Assembly: GCA_003427395.1 (NCBI GenBank)
Contig: BFEA01000001.1
Coordinates: forward strand, 1,210,069-1,236,533
Length of the DNA: 26,465 bases
Direction: 5' to 3'
DNA from: Chara braunii
Taxonomy: Eukaryota > Streptophyta > Charophyceae > Charales > Characeae
Shown here in pieces: positions 9,770 to 21,288 of this stretch. How positions within the stretch are numbered: the stretch's first letter is position 1; each line of letters starts with the position of its first letter. The notes under the pieces are model-generated. The model searched no databases, was not told the DNA's origin, and was given only the letters and a program-made list of their open reading frames with translations. The position numbers were made by a program, and so were the translations under genes.

Positions 9770-11475
9770 CTCACCCCTTCTCTTCTTCCCTTCTTTCTTC
9801 TTCTTACGTTTCGCTCCCTCCCACCCTTCCCTTACCAAGTACTCGAATAGGAAGCCCCGATCCTGAAGACCGAGCCCCCCCCCAGATCGTCTCTCGAAAC
9901 CGATTCCCCCCACTCCCATCCCGCTCCCGCCCCGATCCCATCCCGCTCCCACCCCGCCACCATTCAACTCCCAGCCCAGGCCTATACCGACCCCCTCCCA
10001 CCTCTATCCTGCACTTACTCTGATTCCATCTCACTCCCAGCCTGGTCCCAGCCCGCCACCTATCCCGCTCCCAACCTGCTCCCATCCCGACTCTAACCCA
10101 ACCCCACCTAACTCACACCTCGTTCCCATCCCGCTCCCAGCCCACCCCCTTTTCATTCCCATCCCGCAACACAACTTGCTCCCATCCCGTCCCCATCCCG
10201 ATCCCACCCCGATCCCACCTGGTTCCAATCCCCCCCCCTATCCCGTTCCTACCCTGCCCCCTTCCAGCTTCCATCCCGTTCCCAATCATAACCCACCTAG
10301 CTAACACCCCGCTCCCATTCCGACCCTAGCCCGTTCCCAATTCGATCCCACCCCGCCACAAGTCGCCCCCCATCCCGACCCCATCCCGATCCCACCTCGA
10401 TCCCACACTGATCCAATCCCACCCCTTCCTGTTCTACTCCGCTTCCTTCCCGCTCCCATCCGGATTCTAGACCAATCCCTCCGGGCGCATACCTTCCCCC
10501 CCCCCCCCATTCCCATCCCGATCCCACCCTGTTTCCATTTCGGCCCCGTCCCGCTCCAAGTCGCCCCCCACCCCGTTCCCACATTGAACCCTTCTCGATC
10601 CGATCCTGCTTCCATCCCACCCCAATTAAAGGCCCTTCCCACGTTCATCCCAAACTCACACTAATCCACCCCTTCACTCTGCCTCCACCCTTACCCAATC
10701 CCACCCTACCCCCGTCTCCCTCCCGATCTGACCCCACTCCTACCCTGACCCCCCTCAACTCCCAATCCCACCCTGTACTCAGCCCGATCCAATCCCTCTC
10801 CCATCCCGACTCCNNNNNNNNNNNNNNNNNNNNNNNNNNNNNNNNNNNNNNNNNNNNNNNNNNNNNNNNNNNNNNNNNNNNNNNNNNNNNNNNNNNNNNN
10901 NNNNNNNNNNNNNNNNNCTCATACCCACCCCGCCACCATCCAGATCTAACTCCAGTCCCATCTCAATTCCATCCCATCCCAGCCCCGCTCCCAGCCTGTT
11001 CCAACCCCACTTCCATACCGTTCCAATCCACTCCCATCCCGACCCAACCCCACTCTCATCCCGATCCAACCCCACTCCCATCCCGTTCCAACCGCGGTCC
11101 TATCCCGATCCGACCCCACTCCCATCCTGATCCAACCCCACTCCCATCCCGATCCATCCCCACCTCCAGCCCGATCCAACCCCACCCCTACCCTGATCCA
11201 ACTCCACTCCCATCTCGATCCAACCGGACTTCCACCTCGTCCCCATCCCGTCCCCAACCCAATCTCAGCCCGATCCAACCCCACTCTCATCCCGTTCCAA
11301 CCCCTCGCACATCTCTGACAGCAAGTTGTCCTCACCCCTCGCCCACCCGCCCACTCTCAGCACCCAACCCAAAGCTGGCCCATTATTAACGAGCCCTCAG
11401 CCAAGACCTACCGCACCTTGAGTCCTGCCACCACTTTGCCCCATCCCGCCTCCACCCCGATCCAACCCCACTCCT
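9770..11475. repeat. C-rich minisatellite (22-bp unit in the ordered part)
   Basis: A long run built from variants of CCCATCCCGATCC/CCCACTC. It is best ordered at about 11040-11300, where a 22-bp unit (core CAACCCCACTCCCATCCCG) repeats head to tail. Earlier parts are more degenerate. It contains a 104-base N gap, so the true length is unknown. The minus strand is G-run rich (GGG spaced by 2-3 bases), which gives strong G-quadruplex potential. Long Gly/Trp/Arg open frames on the minus strand are artefacts of the repeat. Confidence 0.9.
10814..10917. other. Assembly gap (104 N)
   Basis: Run of N inside the C-rich minisatellite, probably an unresolved part of the repeat. Confidence 0.99.
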
Positions 11476-11613
11476 GTCTCTAATCATTCCACGGAGCTTT
11501 CCCACCCACCAACGATCCCCGAACTTTCCTTCGGATGATAAACAGCCTTCAGTGAACCACTCTCAGTCGCTTGGAATTAGCAAACAAAAAGTCAGCAATC
11601 ATCATCATCAAAG

Positions 11614-14068
11614 ATGGAAGGCATGGGTATTGAAACGCAAAACTGGCTTGCGGAACAAACAAGAGCGACGCTAGTCAAAACCACCAAACTCATAGACCAA
11701 GGAGGAAGCCACAAGGAAGAGATGGTGATTTACGAATGCCCAAAAGAGTTAACATCCAAATAAGAAAGAATTGCACAAAAAACACGCCGTGTTATTCACA
11801 TTCGCCAAAAAAAGCCAAGAACTGGATAGGCAAGCGAAACTGAGGTGGATTTGGGAAAAATTGAAAAGCCTGGAGTCAATCCGGGGAACCGAACCCAAAG
11901 TTTCATTCCATCCAAGATCAAGAAACGTAATCGTGGTATTGTGTATGGACGAAGCACTTGCGGCATTTTTGACAAATAAATGTTTCACTTGCAATTCCGC
12001 AGTGGTCACTGTGCATCCATGGACGCAAGCTACAAGCTATCAGCAAACTCCATTCAAATACAGGCAAGAGATGGCCAAAAAAACATTTTTGGGTTCAATT
12101 TGACAATGTTCCTGAGGGAATGCATGGTAGCGTGAAAGAATAAGTGAGTATGGAATTCGGCCACTTCAAAGAAGCACACTGAATCGTGCCGACACTGGAC
12201 TTTCTTACACCCCAGCATAGTGCTGGACATAGGAGAAAGCCTAACGTTGTACACTCCAGAGGAATGGTTCCTCTCGCAGGATGGGAAAATCATCAGAATC
12301 TCAATTTCCAGCAAGACCAACCCCCTGTGTTTCAAGTGCAGGCAAAGGGGACACTTGGGTACGGATGCCAACTGTCCCAAAACGAGGGAAAATGCAAAAC
12401 CCAAACCACTCAAAACTGCAAGCCTGCAAGAAGTGACGGATAAAAAGGGGTTTTGGTACGTCCCAGGCGTACAGTACGCTGGCTGGGTCTTCAATGACAA
12501 CTTGGATACACCGGATTGGATCTGGACTTTAGACAGCGACCCAACCCCCAGACCGGACGTGTACCCGCCCTTTGACAGCAGATGGCAGACCTTGAGGGTG
12601 GAAAAGAAATCTCTCAAGAGCTTTACCAAAGATCCGACTATAAACGTGGAGAGGCTAAAGCAGGAGATTTGGGAAAGGGACCTGTGCGCTGACTTACAAT
12701 CGGTGCAAGAGAAAACAAAAAGGAAATGGGTTGAAGCAGTTAAACGGAACGAAGAGACTGAAAAAGAAAAGGAAGGACACATAGCACAGAAAACTTTTAC
12801 AAGAAGAACGATGAGAGGACAATCAAAGACCAAACAAGGGCCAAGCATCGAGGCAGCCAAAACAAAGGTTGTGCAGGGTGAAGCAATAACAGAATCTACT
12901 CTTGAAGGAGGATCAATAACACAGGATCCAGTGGTGGGGGAAAAAAGGAAGCATCTGGAGAATCCAGGCAATAGAGACAACTCAGACTCGGATCTGGAGC
13001 AGGATGAAACAGTTTACTACCCATGGACCGGAAGACAGGAAGTGAACTGAAAAGTTCATACAGAGTTTCGAGAAGGAAAGACCGGATAAATTCGAATTGC
13101 AAATGATATTGTACAAAGAAGAACAAAATAACAAGCAAAGAGCTGGTGTCACGTTTCCCTCTCAATTAATCCCGCTCTCAGACAACCCGTTCACTCCCCT
13201 GGAAAGGGAAGAAGAGCTCGCAGCTTTCTATGCCGAAAAGTACCGCACAACAAAGGAGAGCGCAGAAATGGACATAGATGAAGGGAATACAGAAAGCGGG
13301 AAGGCGAAATCACAATACAAGGGAACCAAGCTGCCAAGCTACAAACCCACACACATGGACACCACCCAGAAGGAACAGCAGGACAATGCAAAACCTGACC
13401 AGGAGAACTGCCCCACAACACACCTTGGCATTCAAGCGGAAGCCCTCTGCGCTCAATGTGAAAGACTCGGTGACCTCAACAGAGAAATGAGTTTGCGCAC
13501 GGTAGTGGTGCAGGATCTGCAATATAAGGCACACAACGGGTTATGGGAGAGAGCAAAAAAGGAAGCCAGCACACTGCTACCTACCAGAACTGTAATCCCC
13601 ATCCAGCATGACCCGGTGAGTAAGGAATGGAAAGTAGCAGTGTACAACGATCTCACAATCCCCAAGTTGCACAATGGACAAAAATGTGGAGACGTTTTGA
13701 AAAGAATCAGCAAGGGAAGAGAACCAAAATTCATGGGTCTGGCTGGAAAGCAGTCACGGGAGGAGGAAACCAAAACAATGGGGATCTCAGGAGAAATGGA
13801 AAGGGAGGATCAGTACGACGCTAGGCCTTTAGTGGTCTGTCTTGACCAGCAAACCGAACTAACAGAAGGCATGCAATGGAAACCATGGTGATGGGTGGCA
13901 GGCTTACCTGTCACGGCTTTAGGGAATGAAACGACCATGACCCACAATGCAGCAGGTTTGGCTACGCTAGTTGAGTCAGGGATACTAACAATGGAGGAGG
14001 ACGAATTGCTGGCCCTCCTAACCCCACATGAGGACGAACCGGAAAATAGCCTCTCCCTCCTAACATAA
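11614..14068 (+). pseudogene. LINE B ORF1: gag-like RNA-binding protein with CCHC knuckle
   Basis: The chosen start is the ATG at 11614, whose frame runs to TAA 11758-11760 and is continued in another frame (to 12103). A segment FWVQFDNVPEG near 12085, then the 12220-13050 frame, follow. The latter carries CFKCRQRGHLGTDANC, a knuckle with C-x2-C-x4-H-x6-C spacing. The layout resembles plant LINE ORF1 proteins with a DUF4283-like N-terminal region and zinc knuckle; that family assignment is by pattern only. Downstream, highly charged sequence continues in a further frame (about 13046-13891), is stopped by a TGA at 13889-13891, and resumes in the same frame to TAA 14066-14068. There are thus at least three frameshifts and one clear nonsense codon. 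The probable role is binding LINE RNA in the RNP. Confidence 0.65.
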
Positions 14069-14111
14069 ACATTTTCTACCAAACTTAACGCTGAACTGCT
14101 TCCCATAAGCA

Positions 14112-15027
14112 ATGAAAGCTCCGAGGGGATATCTAGTTATCCAATCCTGGAATGTTAAGAGGGCTGGCAACAATCCTACCAAATCTGGAAAAATGGCACT
14201 GCCTCTTAAACACGTCAGGATGGAACAACTCTAATCCCCCGGACATACTGTGTATACAAGAGATGCACCTAACAAATTCTCAAGCATACACGTCACTAGA
14301 AAAAGAGATCATCAAAAGAACGAGAAATTGTGCTTCTATAGTAGCAGCACAAAGTCCGCAGCCATCCTCAGCAGGTGTACTTACACTTGTTCATAGCAAA
14401 ACAGAAGCGGCCCAACTCATACACATCACAAAGACTTCAGTTGACCAAACGAGGGGAAGGTGGACCAAAATAGATCCGACCTACAGGGAGGAAGAATTTA
14501 CGATTATAAACATTTATGCCCCCAGCCCTTCAGCAGAGAGAATAGATTTCTTCACTGAAATCAGAAGGTTGCACCAACCTCAGAGGCACACAATCTTAGT
14601 GGGAGACTGGAACACAGTCCAGAACCCGCAAGTAGATAGAATTTTGTGGGTTGAAGAGAGCTTTCAAGATCCAGCAGCGGCAACCCTATCGCAGTTAATA
14701 GTAGAAAATAATTTAAGGGACCCCTACAGGTTGCTAAATCCTGACAAAAAGGATTACACTTGTATTAGGAAAACAGCCCAAGGCAGAACATCTTTCTCAA
14801 GAATTGACTTCTTTCTCATCACAGAGTCTTTAGAAGGGGCGGTAGTGGACAGCCAAATAGGTAGATTACCACACTATGTAGGTTTCGACCACAACCCAAT
14901 CACTATCAATTTGACTCTCACCCTGGATAACGCCCCAGGAAGGAGTTTCTTTAAACTCAATACATCCCTCCTCAATTTAGATACGTTCAAACAAGGTTTG
15001 CAGAGTAAATGGAAAGAAGTAAAATAA
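14112..15027 (+). pseudogene. LINE B ORF2, part 1: AP (EEP) endonuclease
   Basis: The ATG at 14112 opens a frame with the family's first motif, SWNVKRA. A frameshift near 14150 moves to the frame carrying the rest. Endonuclease/exonuclease/phosphatase motifs are then clear: IQEMHL (catalytic Glu), INIYAPS, GDWNT (Asp/Asn), SRIDFFLI, and GFDHNPI (terminal Asp-His pair). All main catalytic residues are visible. A TAA at 15025-15027 closes the frame, but the RT follows in the same frame, so this is a nonsense mutation within one ORF2. Known role: nicking target DNA to prime reverse transcription. Confidence 0.85.
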
Positions 15028-17091
15028 CAATTCAAGGAGGGGGAAATTCTTAATGATCTTCCGCCCACAATCCGAGGATTAGGGGAATGGGTGAGCCTCT
15101 TCTCAAGGAAGGAAGCCAAAAGGAGGAGATCTAAACAAGAAGAACTAGAGGCAATGGTGGAACTTGCAAAATTTAATCTGATTGCCAACCCGGGGGCGCC
15201 CCTATACGAACAGATCCTGGAAGAGGCCAGGGCCGAACTCTGTCAATGGTTGGACTGGAAGAGACAAGGCCTAACCATTAGGGCAAGAGTGAGGGATTGG
15301 GAAAACAATGAAGCTATGACAAAATTCTTCTTCCAGAGAATCAGGGCGAACCACAGGAACAGTAGAATTCATAGCCTCAGAGATACCCGAGGCAACCTTC
15401 AAACAACTCAGGGAGGAATATTGAAAGTAGCATCAGACTTCTACCAAAGCCTTTATATTTATAAGACCAACCCTGATAACCACAATAATATACAGAGAGC
15501 AAGGGAAAAATTTCTGAAACATCTTGACAAAAGTCTTAAGCAAGAGGCCAACTCCTACTTGGATAAAGACATCTCGAAGGCAGAACTCTTTGAAGCCCTC
15601 AAGAGTATGCAACCAAACAAAACTCCCGGAAGGGACGGGCTCCCGAAAGAATTCTGGCAAACCAACTGGCACCTAATGGGAGACACAATCACATCCATTT
15701 TCAAAGAGGCATTTGACACACGATCTCTGGGCGAGGAGTTCAGCACTGGAGTAGTCACCCTTTTATACAAAAAAGGTGATAGAGCAGACATAAGAAACTA
15801 CAGGCCTATAACGCTGCTACCAGTGGTGTAAAAAATCCTAGCTAAAGCCCTAGCCAACATAATAAGGAATGTCACAGACAAATGCTTTCACATAGACCAA
15901 ACAGGTTTCATCTCCGGAAGATACATTATGGACAACGTAGTCTGTCTAAATGAAGCTACAAAAATAATAAAAGACAAGAAAATCCAGGCGGCTATACTTT
16001 TCTTCGATTTCGAAAAGGCGTACGACCAAGTTAACTGGGACTTCCTACAACAAAGCATGGAAAGGATGGGGGTAGGCCCAAACTTCAGAAAGTGGGTAAG
16101 AGTCTTATATGGGGACGCCAGAGGGATGGTGCAGGTCAATGGTCACCTTTCCTAAATATACAAAATGTTTAGGTCCGTCAGGCAAGGAGACCACTGGCGG
16201 CAGAGATTTTTCTCTTTGTAATGGAAGCAATAGCTGCCTTCCTCCGCAAAGACCCGTCCATAGAAAGGCTCTCAGCTCAGCACGATGGGAAGCCTCTTTT
16301 TATCCCCACAGTAATGCTTTTTGCAGATGACCTCACTGTGCTTATCAGAGCAACGGACTCGTCCTTCCTTGCGCTCACAAAAGCAATGCAGGCCTTTCAG
16401 TTGGCATCGCAAATGAAGATTAACTGGAACAAAACTATAGGCTGGTGGATGTCTCAATCTGACCCTCCCCAGCAGACTCAGGACACCCAGGGCTTACAAT
16501 GGCTAGATGCTCAGCATCCAGTGCGCTTCTTAGGCATCCAAGTATACACAAACGTCATTAACGAGAGTTCAGGGTCTAGTCTCCTAATCAAGATGACAAA
16601 TAAATTAGCCCGGTGGCAAGCAGCGTGGGTCTCTCTGATGGGAAGGGTCCTGGTCCTCAATACATCAATACTGTCTATGGGCTGGTATATGGCAACTCTG
16701 TGGACCCCCCCCCACAAGTTTCTACACCAGCCTTAAAAAGAAACTAGGAGCCTATCTCTGGACATGCGACTCAGATAAAGAGCGATACATCACCAAGGTA
16801 GCCTGGAAATACATCACCAGACCGAAGGCACTAGGGGGGCTAGGACTACTGAACCCGATAGCTCAATTCCAAGCACTGCAATTAAAATGGATAATTAAGC
16901 TCCTTTTCAACAAAGAACTTCCATGGCATAACATGGCTCTACACCAGATCCGCAATCTAGTTCCTTTCAAAGTGGACCCATCAATAGAAGGCTACCACTG
17001 GATCCTCAATCCAGCATGGAATCCCAGGCGGAAGGAAAAAAGTGGACAGAGTGAAACAAAAGATCCCCAAGTGAACATTGGATCAATCTAA
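15028..17091 (+). pseudogene. LINE B ORF2, part 2: reverse transcriptase
   Basis: In the same frame as the endonuclease: TKFFFQRI, GRDGLPKEFW, YKKGDRADIRNYRPITLL, then TAA 15829-15831 where related copies have Tyr (..YKIL). Next come GFISGRYIMDNV and motif A FFDFEKAYDQVNWDF. A TAA at 16153-16155 and a one-base loss near 16190 (within RQGDP) shift to the frame with FADD (16320-16331). A nine-C run at 16705-16713 marks another shift into a frame with KVAW...GGLGLL up to 17091. The reading then moves to yet another frame near 17043. The motif order and spacing are those of L1-type plant LINEs. The copy cannot encode an active enzyme as read. Confidence 0.85.
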
Positions 17092-18425
17092 TATCACTCT
17101 GGAGAGCATGCTTCCCTCAGAAAGTAAGAACCCCACAGACCAGGGAGGAGGTGCTGAGACAGCCCTTGTTCGGAAACCCCTTACTCAAGGATCAAAACCA
17201 AAGACCATGGTCCCTAAATTCCAAGGGTAGGAGATGGAAAAAGTGGATGAGCAACGGGATTTGGAAGGCTGACCACTTATGGAAATCGGACGAAAACAGA
17301 TGGACCACAGCCCAGGAACTTAGAGTCAAGCTCAAAGGGGTACACAACTTAAAGGCTCAACTTGAAACTGAAATGGGAACTCTTACTAAAATCCAACACT
17401 AATGGGCAGTAGGGGACTGGGCAACAAAAAAAGAGCCGGCACTCCCGGTCAAGGGTTACAAGCTGGTCAAACTAATAGACAATGAAGGTAGCAAGGCGGA
17501 ATTTGTAGCCTTTGAACTGATGGACAGACACAAGTCCTGGGAAAAACCGGGCAAGATAATTGAACAAAGGACAATAATGGAGCTCAAAGACCTCAAAAAG
17601 GTCAGAGCATGCTCACACAGACTCAGCAGTAAAAGGACCCCAACCAACGAACAAGAACAGATGAATACCTGGATTTATAGGCCGGACCAAGACCTAAAAG
17701 ATTTGGAAGTGGATCCAGCGGAATGGGGTTGGCTCATCCCCAGCAATGAGGGAGGCGCAAGGAAACTCACAGCACTCTATGACTATGAAGTTAAGGCAGG
17801 GTACAGATTAAGAAACCAAACAAAAGATCCCCAACCAACAATTTCGGAGAGATGGAAGAAAAATCTGGGAACTAATGCAGAATGGGTAGGCAAAATTTAA
17901 TGGAGTCAGTATGCCAGCATAAGACCGACAAGGATCAGAAGTCTACAATGGCTTATACTCTATTGGGCGGTTCCAGTCAATCAATGGTTGAGCAAAAGAA
18001 GAAAACAAGAAGAGCCCCAGCAACATACAGTCTGGTGCAAACTGTGCAGTGAGAACACTGAAGAAACACTAACGCACTGCCTGATCTCCTGCCAGCGGGC
18101 CCAAGAACTTTGGGAAAGAATCAAATCGTTGTGGTCCAACCTAACAGGTCAAGTCTACCCCTCAAACATGATTTACTTACTATCAGGGAGGAAAGATGAA
18201 GGAAACCTTGAAGAAGAGGACACCTTCTTAGCAGACCTATTGAGAAGGGCGACCTTGTGGGTAACATGGAAAGCGAGGTGCAAGGGTACTTTAGCGGACC
18301 AAAACACTAGCGTGGACGAGAAGTGGACCAAAACCAAAATCATAGTTCAAACGGAGATAAAATCCCAATGGAACAGGGAGCAAATGGCTCAACAAAAATT
18401 CTGCAACCAGAGAAAAGGGAATTGA
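17043..18425 (+). pseudogene. LINE B ORF2, part 3: C-terminal region with zf-RVT
   Basis: One frame runs through here, interrupted only by TAA at 17400-17402 and 17898-17900. It contains a Trp-rich region (HWINLISLWRACFPQ) and the SLQWLI...VNQWL segment. The zinc-finger motif follows near 18030 (VWCKLC...THCLISC, C-x2-C-x7-H-x4-C) with the W-rich tail LWVTWKARCKGTL. This is the zf-RVT module found at the C terminus of plant LINE polyproteins, and it likely contributes RNA binding. The tail aligns with the LINE C, D and E fragments downstream. Confidence 0.8.
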
Positions 18426-18540
18426 GTCAGCGAAATTTCGAAAGAATCTGTCTCAGCAAGAACAGAATCGCGGAAATAGAGAAAGGCAAAATACTGTTCA
18501 AAAACTGGGACTAAAAAGAAGAACAAAAGCCTAATAGGGA

Positions 18541-18659
18541 TTTAAAGCGTTATCAAATGACAGCAAGACACTTGCTAACACACCTTACCGGGCTAGTAAG
18601 ACACTTTCCTGGGTTACGACCAAAGGTCAAAACACGAGACGGGTTGAGAGACACATGGC
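18541..18659. other. Junction between LINE B and LINE C
   Basis: No domain recognised. It may be LINE B 3' UTR or upstream LINE C sequence too decayed to read. Confidence 0.4.
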
Positions 18660-18669
18660 ACGGTAGAGA

Positions 18670-19347
18670 GTGCAAGGGTCGCCCCAAACCGGGACTAAAA
18701 CGCAAAACCAAAATTTGCAATGGCTAATCGCCTACGCAGCAGCACCAGTGAACCAATGGCTACACACTAGGCGAAAGGGCTTGGATCCCAATAGTTCGGG
18801 AACTTGCACAGTCTGCACGGAGAGGGCGGCAGAGGATAGTTCACTGACTAGTTTATTGCAAAGAGGCGACAGAACACTGGGCGAGAGCCTCGGCTCTCTC
18901 GGACTCCCACTCCTCAACCCCCTTCCCTGAGCAACCCATCCATCTTCCCCTCTCGACTAACATCCCCGACCAGGTTCGAAAGGCAGAAAAGGTCTGGTTC
19001 AGACTCATCAGGAAAGCGACGTTAAGGATCATATGAAAAGAGAGAGGCAGCAGAACAATTGAAGGGCGGTCCAGCCCATGGGAGAAGGCTTGGGCGGAAA
19101 CCAGAACGATGATACAAGACGAGATCCTGTGCAGGTGGCGGAAGATCAGGCAAGTCTGGGCAGAAGACGAGGTACAGCGAAAGAGCGAGAGACCGAGGTT
19201 TTACAAGAATTGTTGGATAAATAGGGAACATTGCAGAGACACGAGAGGCCCGTATCTGCTGGAAAGAGCGGCTAAACTCAGTGCCACAAAAGAGCTTCCA
19301 ACAACGGTCAACGGCGATTGGACCAATCACTTCTGGTACACGAGATG
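18670..19347 (+). pseudogene. LINE C ORF2 C-terminal fragment (zf-RVT and tail)
   Basis: NLQWLIAYAAAPVNQWL aligns with SLQWLILYWAVPVNQWL of LINE B. The first zinc-finger half is TCTVC. After a frameshift near 18840 the second half (H..V.C) continues as KEATEHWARASAL. This second frame has a TGA inside the finger and another in the tail (near 19034), then carries on through EKAWAETRTMIQDEILCRW to TGA 19345-19347. It matches the LINE E tail (CKEATDYWARAAAL, EILCHWRK). Clearly non-functional. Confidence 0.75.
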
Positions 19348-19590
19348 ACTGCAATTACTGAAAAGACTGGCTTATTTCAAACTCAGGAAGAGACTATCGA
19401 CAACAGATAACTGTGGGTGGGCCAAACACCTCCTATTCAGACCTACACGGGAGTTTGACAAGCCTAAAATTTACCGAAGCTATGGTTGGATTGAGTGAAG
19501 ATGGAAGGATGGCTTCAAAAGACCAGAACAAGGGAATAGGTTGACTCAAAGGGATGTTGGAGCATGGGTACACAGATTGAAGGTCTGGGG

Positions 19591-19605
19591 TTTAGGGTTT
19601 TAGGG
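19591..19605 (+). repeat. Telomere-like TTTAGGG run in LINE C 3' UTR
   Basis: TTTAGGG followed by TTTTAGGG, preceded by GGGG. It lies about 190 bases upstream of hairpin 1. Confidence 0.7.
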
Positions 19606-19792
19606 ATGCTTTTAAAAAAGGGGGGGCAGATAAAAGGGGACAGGGGATATCACGCCTCAAGGGCAAGTGTGGGGAGGACACAGGCCAGCAGGGACAAAGG
19701 ATGAACTCTTTCTAGGTAACATAGCACTATCAGGCGGCATGGCCCCCAGGTTCGAGAGGAAAGAGAGGGCCAAGGCAAGATGACAATCGATC

Positions 19793-19848
19793 CTCCACCA
19801 AGGTGGAGCAATCAATGCTGTTCAGGGGCCCTTCGGCCAAACGGAAGG
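19793..19848 (+). promoter_or_regulatory. LINE C 3' UTR hairpins 1 and 2
   Basis: Hairpin 1: CTCCAC-CAAG-GTGGAG (19793-19808). Linker CAATCAATGCTGTTCAGGG. Hairpin 2: CCTTC/GAAGG stem with a 9-nt loop (19830-19848). The same pair recurs in LINE E, hairpin 1 in LINE G and hairpin 2 in LINE F, making them likely RT-recognition structures. Confidence 0.6.
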
Positions 19849-19883
19849 AAGCGTGTGGGTTTTCTATCTAACGTATAGACTGG

Positions 19884-19912
<29 letters not shown>
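19884..19912 (+). repeat. Poly(A) tail of LINE C (29 A)
   Basis: Uninterrupted A run directly after the LINE 3' UTR, followed immediately by another LINE fragment. Confidence 0.9.
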
Positions 19913-19914
<2 letters not shown>

Positions 19915-19920
19915 GGGTAG

Positions 19921-20280
19921 ATACCCCTTACTCTGTGGATAATATGGAAAAGAAGGTGCAAGGAAACTCTAGCTTCTCAATCTACATCAGAGCCGGAAGC
20001 CTGGCAGAATCTCCTTCAATTACTACAGCACGAATATCAAGCAGACTGGAACAAAGCGGCGAAGCTTATAAAATTAGACCCCACAAGGCAACAAGAAATT
20101 ATCGACAAGTTTAAAAACGAAAGACTGGGTGAAGGAAAGCTAGGAGACATTGAACGTAATACTCCAAGGTTACCCTGGAAAATAGCAGGGACCCAACAGA
20201 TAGATCAACAGGAAGAGACAGAAAACCAGATGTCATTAGTTCAAGACCAATCACAGGTAATTAACGTGGGATTGGGATAA
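19921..20280 (+). pseudogene. LINE D: ORF2 C-terminal tail fragment
   Basis: An open frame of about 119 codons without a nearby ATG, following a TAG at 19918-19920. It begins IPLTLWIIWKRRCKETL, which aligns with LWVTWKARCKGTL of LINE B and LWAIWKERCRRTL of LINE E. It then diverges, rich in Gln/Glu/Lys, and ends with TAA at 20278-20280. It is joined directly to the LINE C poly(A). It represents only the last part of ORF2, after zf-RVT. The remaining open frame has no internal stop. Confidence 0.7.
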
Positions 20281-20531
20281 GTAGAAGGACACTCTAAGAG
20301 GAACATGAACGAGAATAGGATAGAAATTTCCCCTGTTTGACTACAACAGTTTTTACATTTTGGACTACAAATTGTTATGGCGAAGTAACATTAGAAAGGA
20401 AAAAACGGAAGATTTGATAATAAATATATATCAATATGGAGCCAAAATAGATTGAATTAGTTGCGTCATGTATTCAAGAATGTGTATAATAGAATATAGA
20501 AAACAAAAACTGAAAAGCTTCATTTTCTATT
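20281..20531 (+). other. Probable LINE D 3' UTR
   Basis: A/T-rich sequence between the LINE D stop codon and the start of LINE E homology. The paired hairpins of the other tails are not visible. No other feature seen. Confidence 0.4.
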
Positions 20532-21017
20532 CACCGCCTGATTAACTGCAAAGAAGCTACAGATTATTGGGCAAGAGCAGCAGCCCTATGGGACAGTCTA
20601 TTCTCGTCTCCCCTCCCAGAACACCTCCTTCAACTGCTCCTCTGGACTAACTTACCCTCTAACCTTGACAAGTCGGATTGGTTCGGTATGGTACGCAAGG
20701 TCAGGCTCTGGGCAATATGGAAAGAGAGATGCCGCAGAACTCTGGACGGCACGAAGAATCCACGGGAGAAAGTGTGGGCAGCAACCAAAGAGATGATTGA
20801 AGCGGAAATCCTGTGTCATTGGAGGAAGGTCAAACTGTGGATACAAAACAGTCTGGAGACAGCACAGGTGACACTTGCCAAATTCATACAGGTCTGGTTG
20901 GTAGGGGGCAAAGTGGCATGGCTGAAAGGGCAGGTTTTAAGATGGAAAGAGTGGCATAATTCGGTCAATCCTGCTTCTCAGCAGGTGCACGAGGAACCAA
21001 CTCCAATCTGGGCCTAG
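20532..21017 (+). pseudogene. LINE E ORF2 C-terminal fragment
   Basis: The frame opens at HRLINCKEATDYWARAAAL, where the expected zf-RVT reads HCLxxC, so one Cys has become Arg. It continues through LWAIWKERCRRTL and AEILCHWRK to TAG at 21015-21017 without an internal stop. The Met at 20688 is internal, not a true start. This is the longest intact tail reading frame among the truncated copies. Confidence 0.75.
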
Positions 21018-21231
21018 AAGAACGTCCAAGATACACGAACGGCAGCCGATGTTTCACAGGGAACAGATCACCAAAGAATTCAGGGGACGACAGCACCCAA
21101 AGGAATGGAAGAACTCAGTAGTCCGTCCTTCAGGAATCTTGTTTTCATAGAGTCAATGTGGCAGCTAAGGGTAGCAAATACTGGCAATAGCTGAGAGGAT
21201 TCCTAGAGGGATCGCAAGTTGACAGTCAATT

Positions 21232-21288
21232 CTCCATATGATTGGGGCAATCAATGCTGTTCAGGGGTCCTTAGGCCAGACGGAAGGA
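21232..21288 (+). promoter_or_regulatory. LINE E 3' UTR hairpins 1 and 2
   Basis: Hairpin 1: CTCCA/TGGGG with a six-base loop (21232-21247; one T-G wobble pair). Hairpin 2: TCCTT/AAGGA (21268-21288). The loops differ from LINE C while the pairing is kept. Confidence 0.55.

Larger units (their letters stand above)
11476..18540 (+). mobile_element. LINE B: long L1-type LINE, two broken ORFs
   Basis: This is the most complete LINE in the window: gag-like ORF1 (11614-14068), a 43-base gap, then ORF2 (14112-18425) with AP endonuclease, RT and C-terminal zf-RVT. The 5' boundary is uncertain. About 140 bases separate the C-rich array from the ORF1 start, and the array may even be part of the 5' UTR. 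The 3' boundary is also uncertain because no poly(A) or target duplication could be fixed. The paired hairpins seen in the downstream LINE tails are not obvious after its ORF2, suggesting a different subfamily or a lost 3' end. Confidence 0.75.
18660..19912 (+). mobile_element. LINE C: 5'-truncated LINE tail ending in poly(A)
   Basis: Contains a broken zf-RVT region, a C-terminal tail, a 3' UTR with two hairpins (19793-19808 and 19830-19848) and a terminal run of 29 A (19884-19912). This gives a fixed 3' end. The strong 5' truncation is typical of incomplete target-primed reverse transcription. Confidence 0.8.

Noticed and set aside
9767-11335. Gly/Trp/Arg-rich minus-strand open frames
   Set aside because: They are products of the C-rich minisatellite and N gap; the periodicity of the repeat explains them.
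19588-19605. True telomere or chromosome end
   Set aside because: Only about two repeat units, embedded in a LINE 3' UTR.
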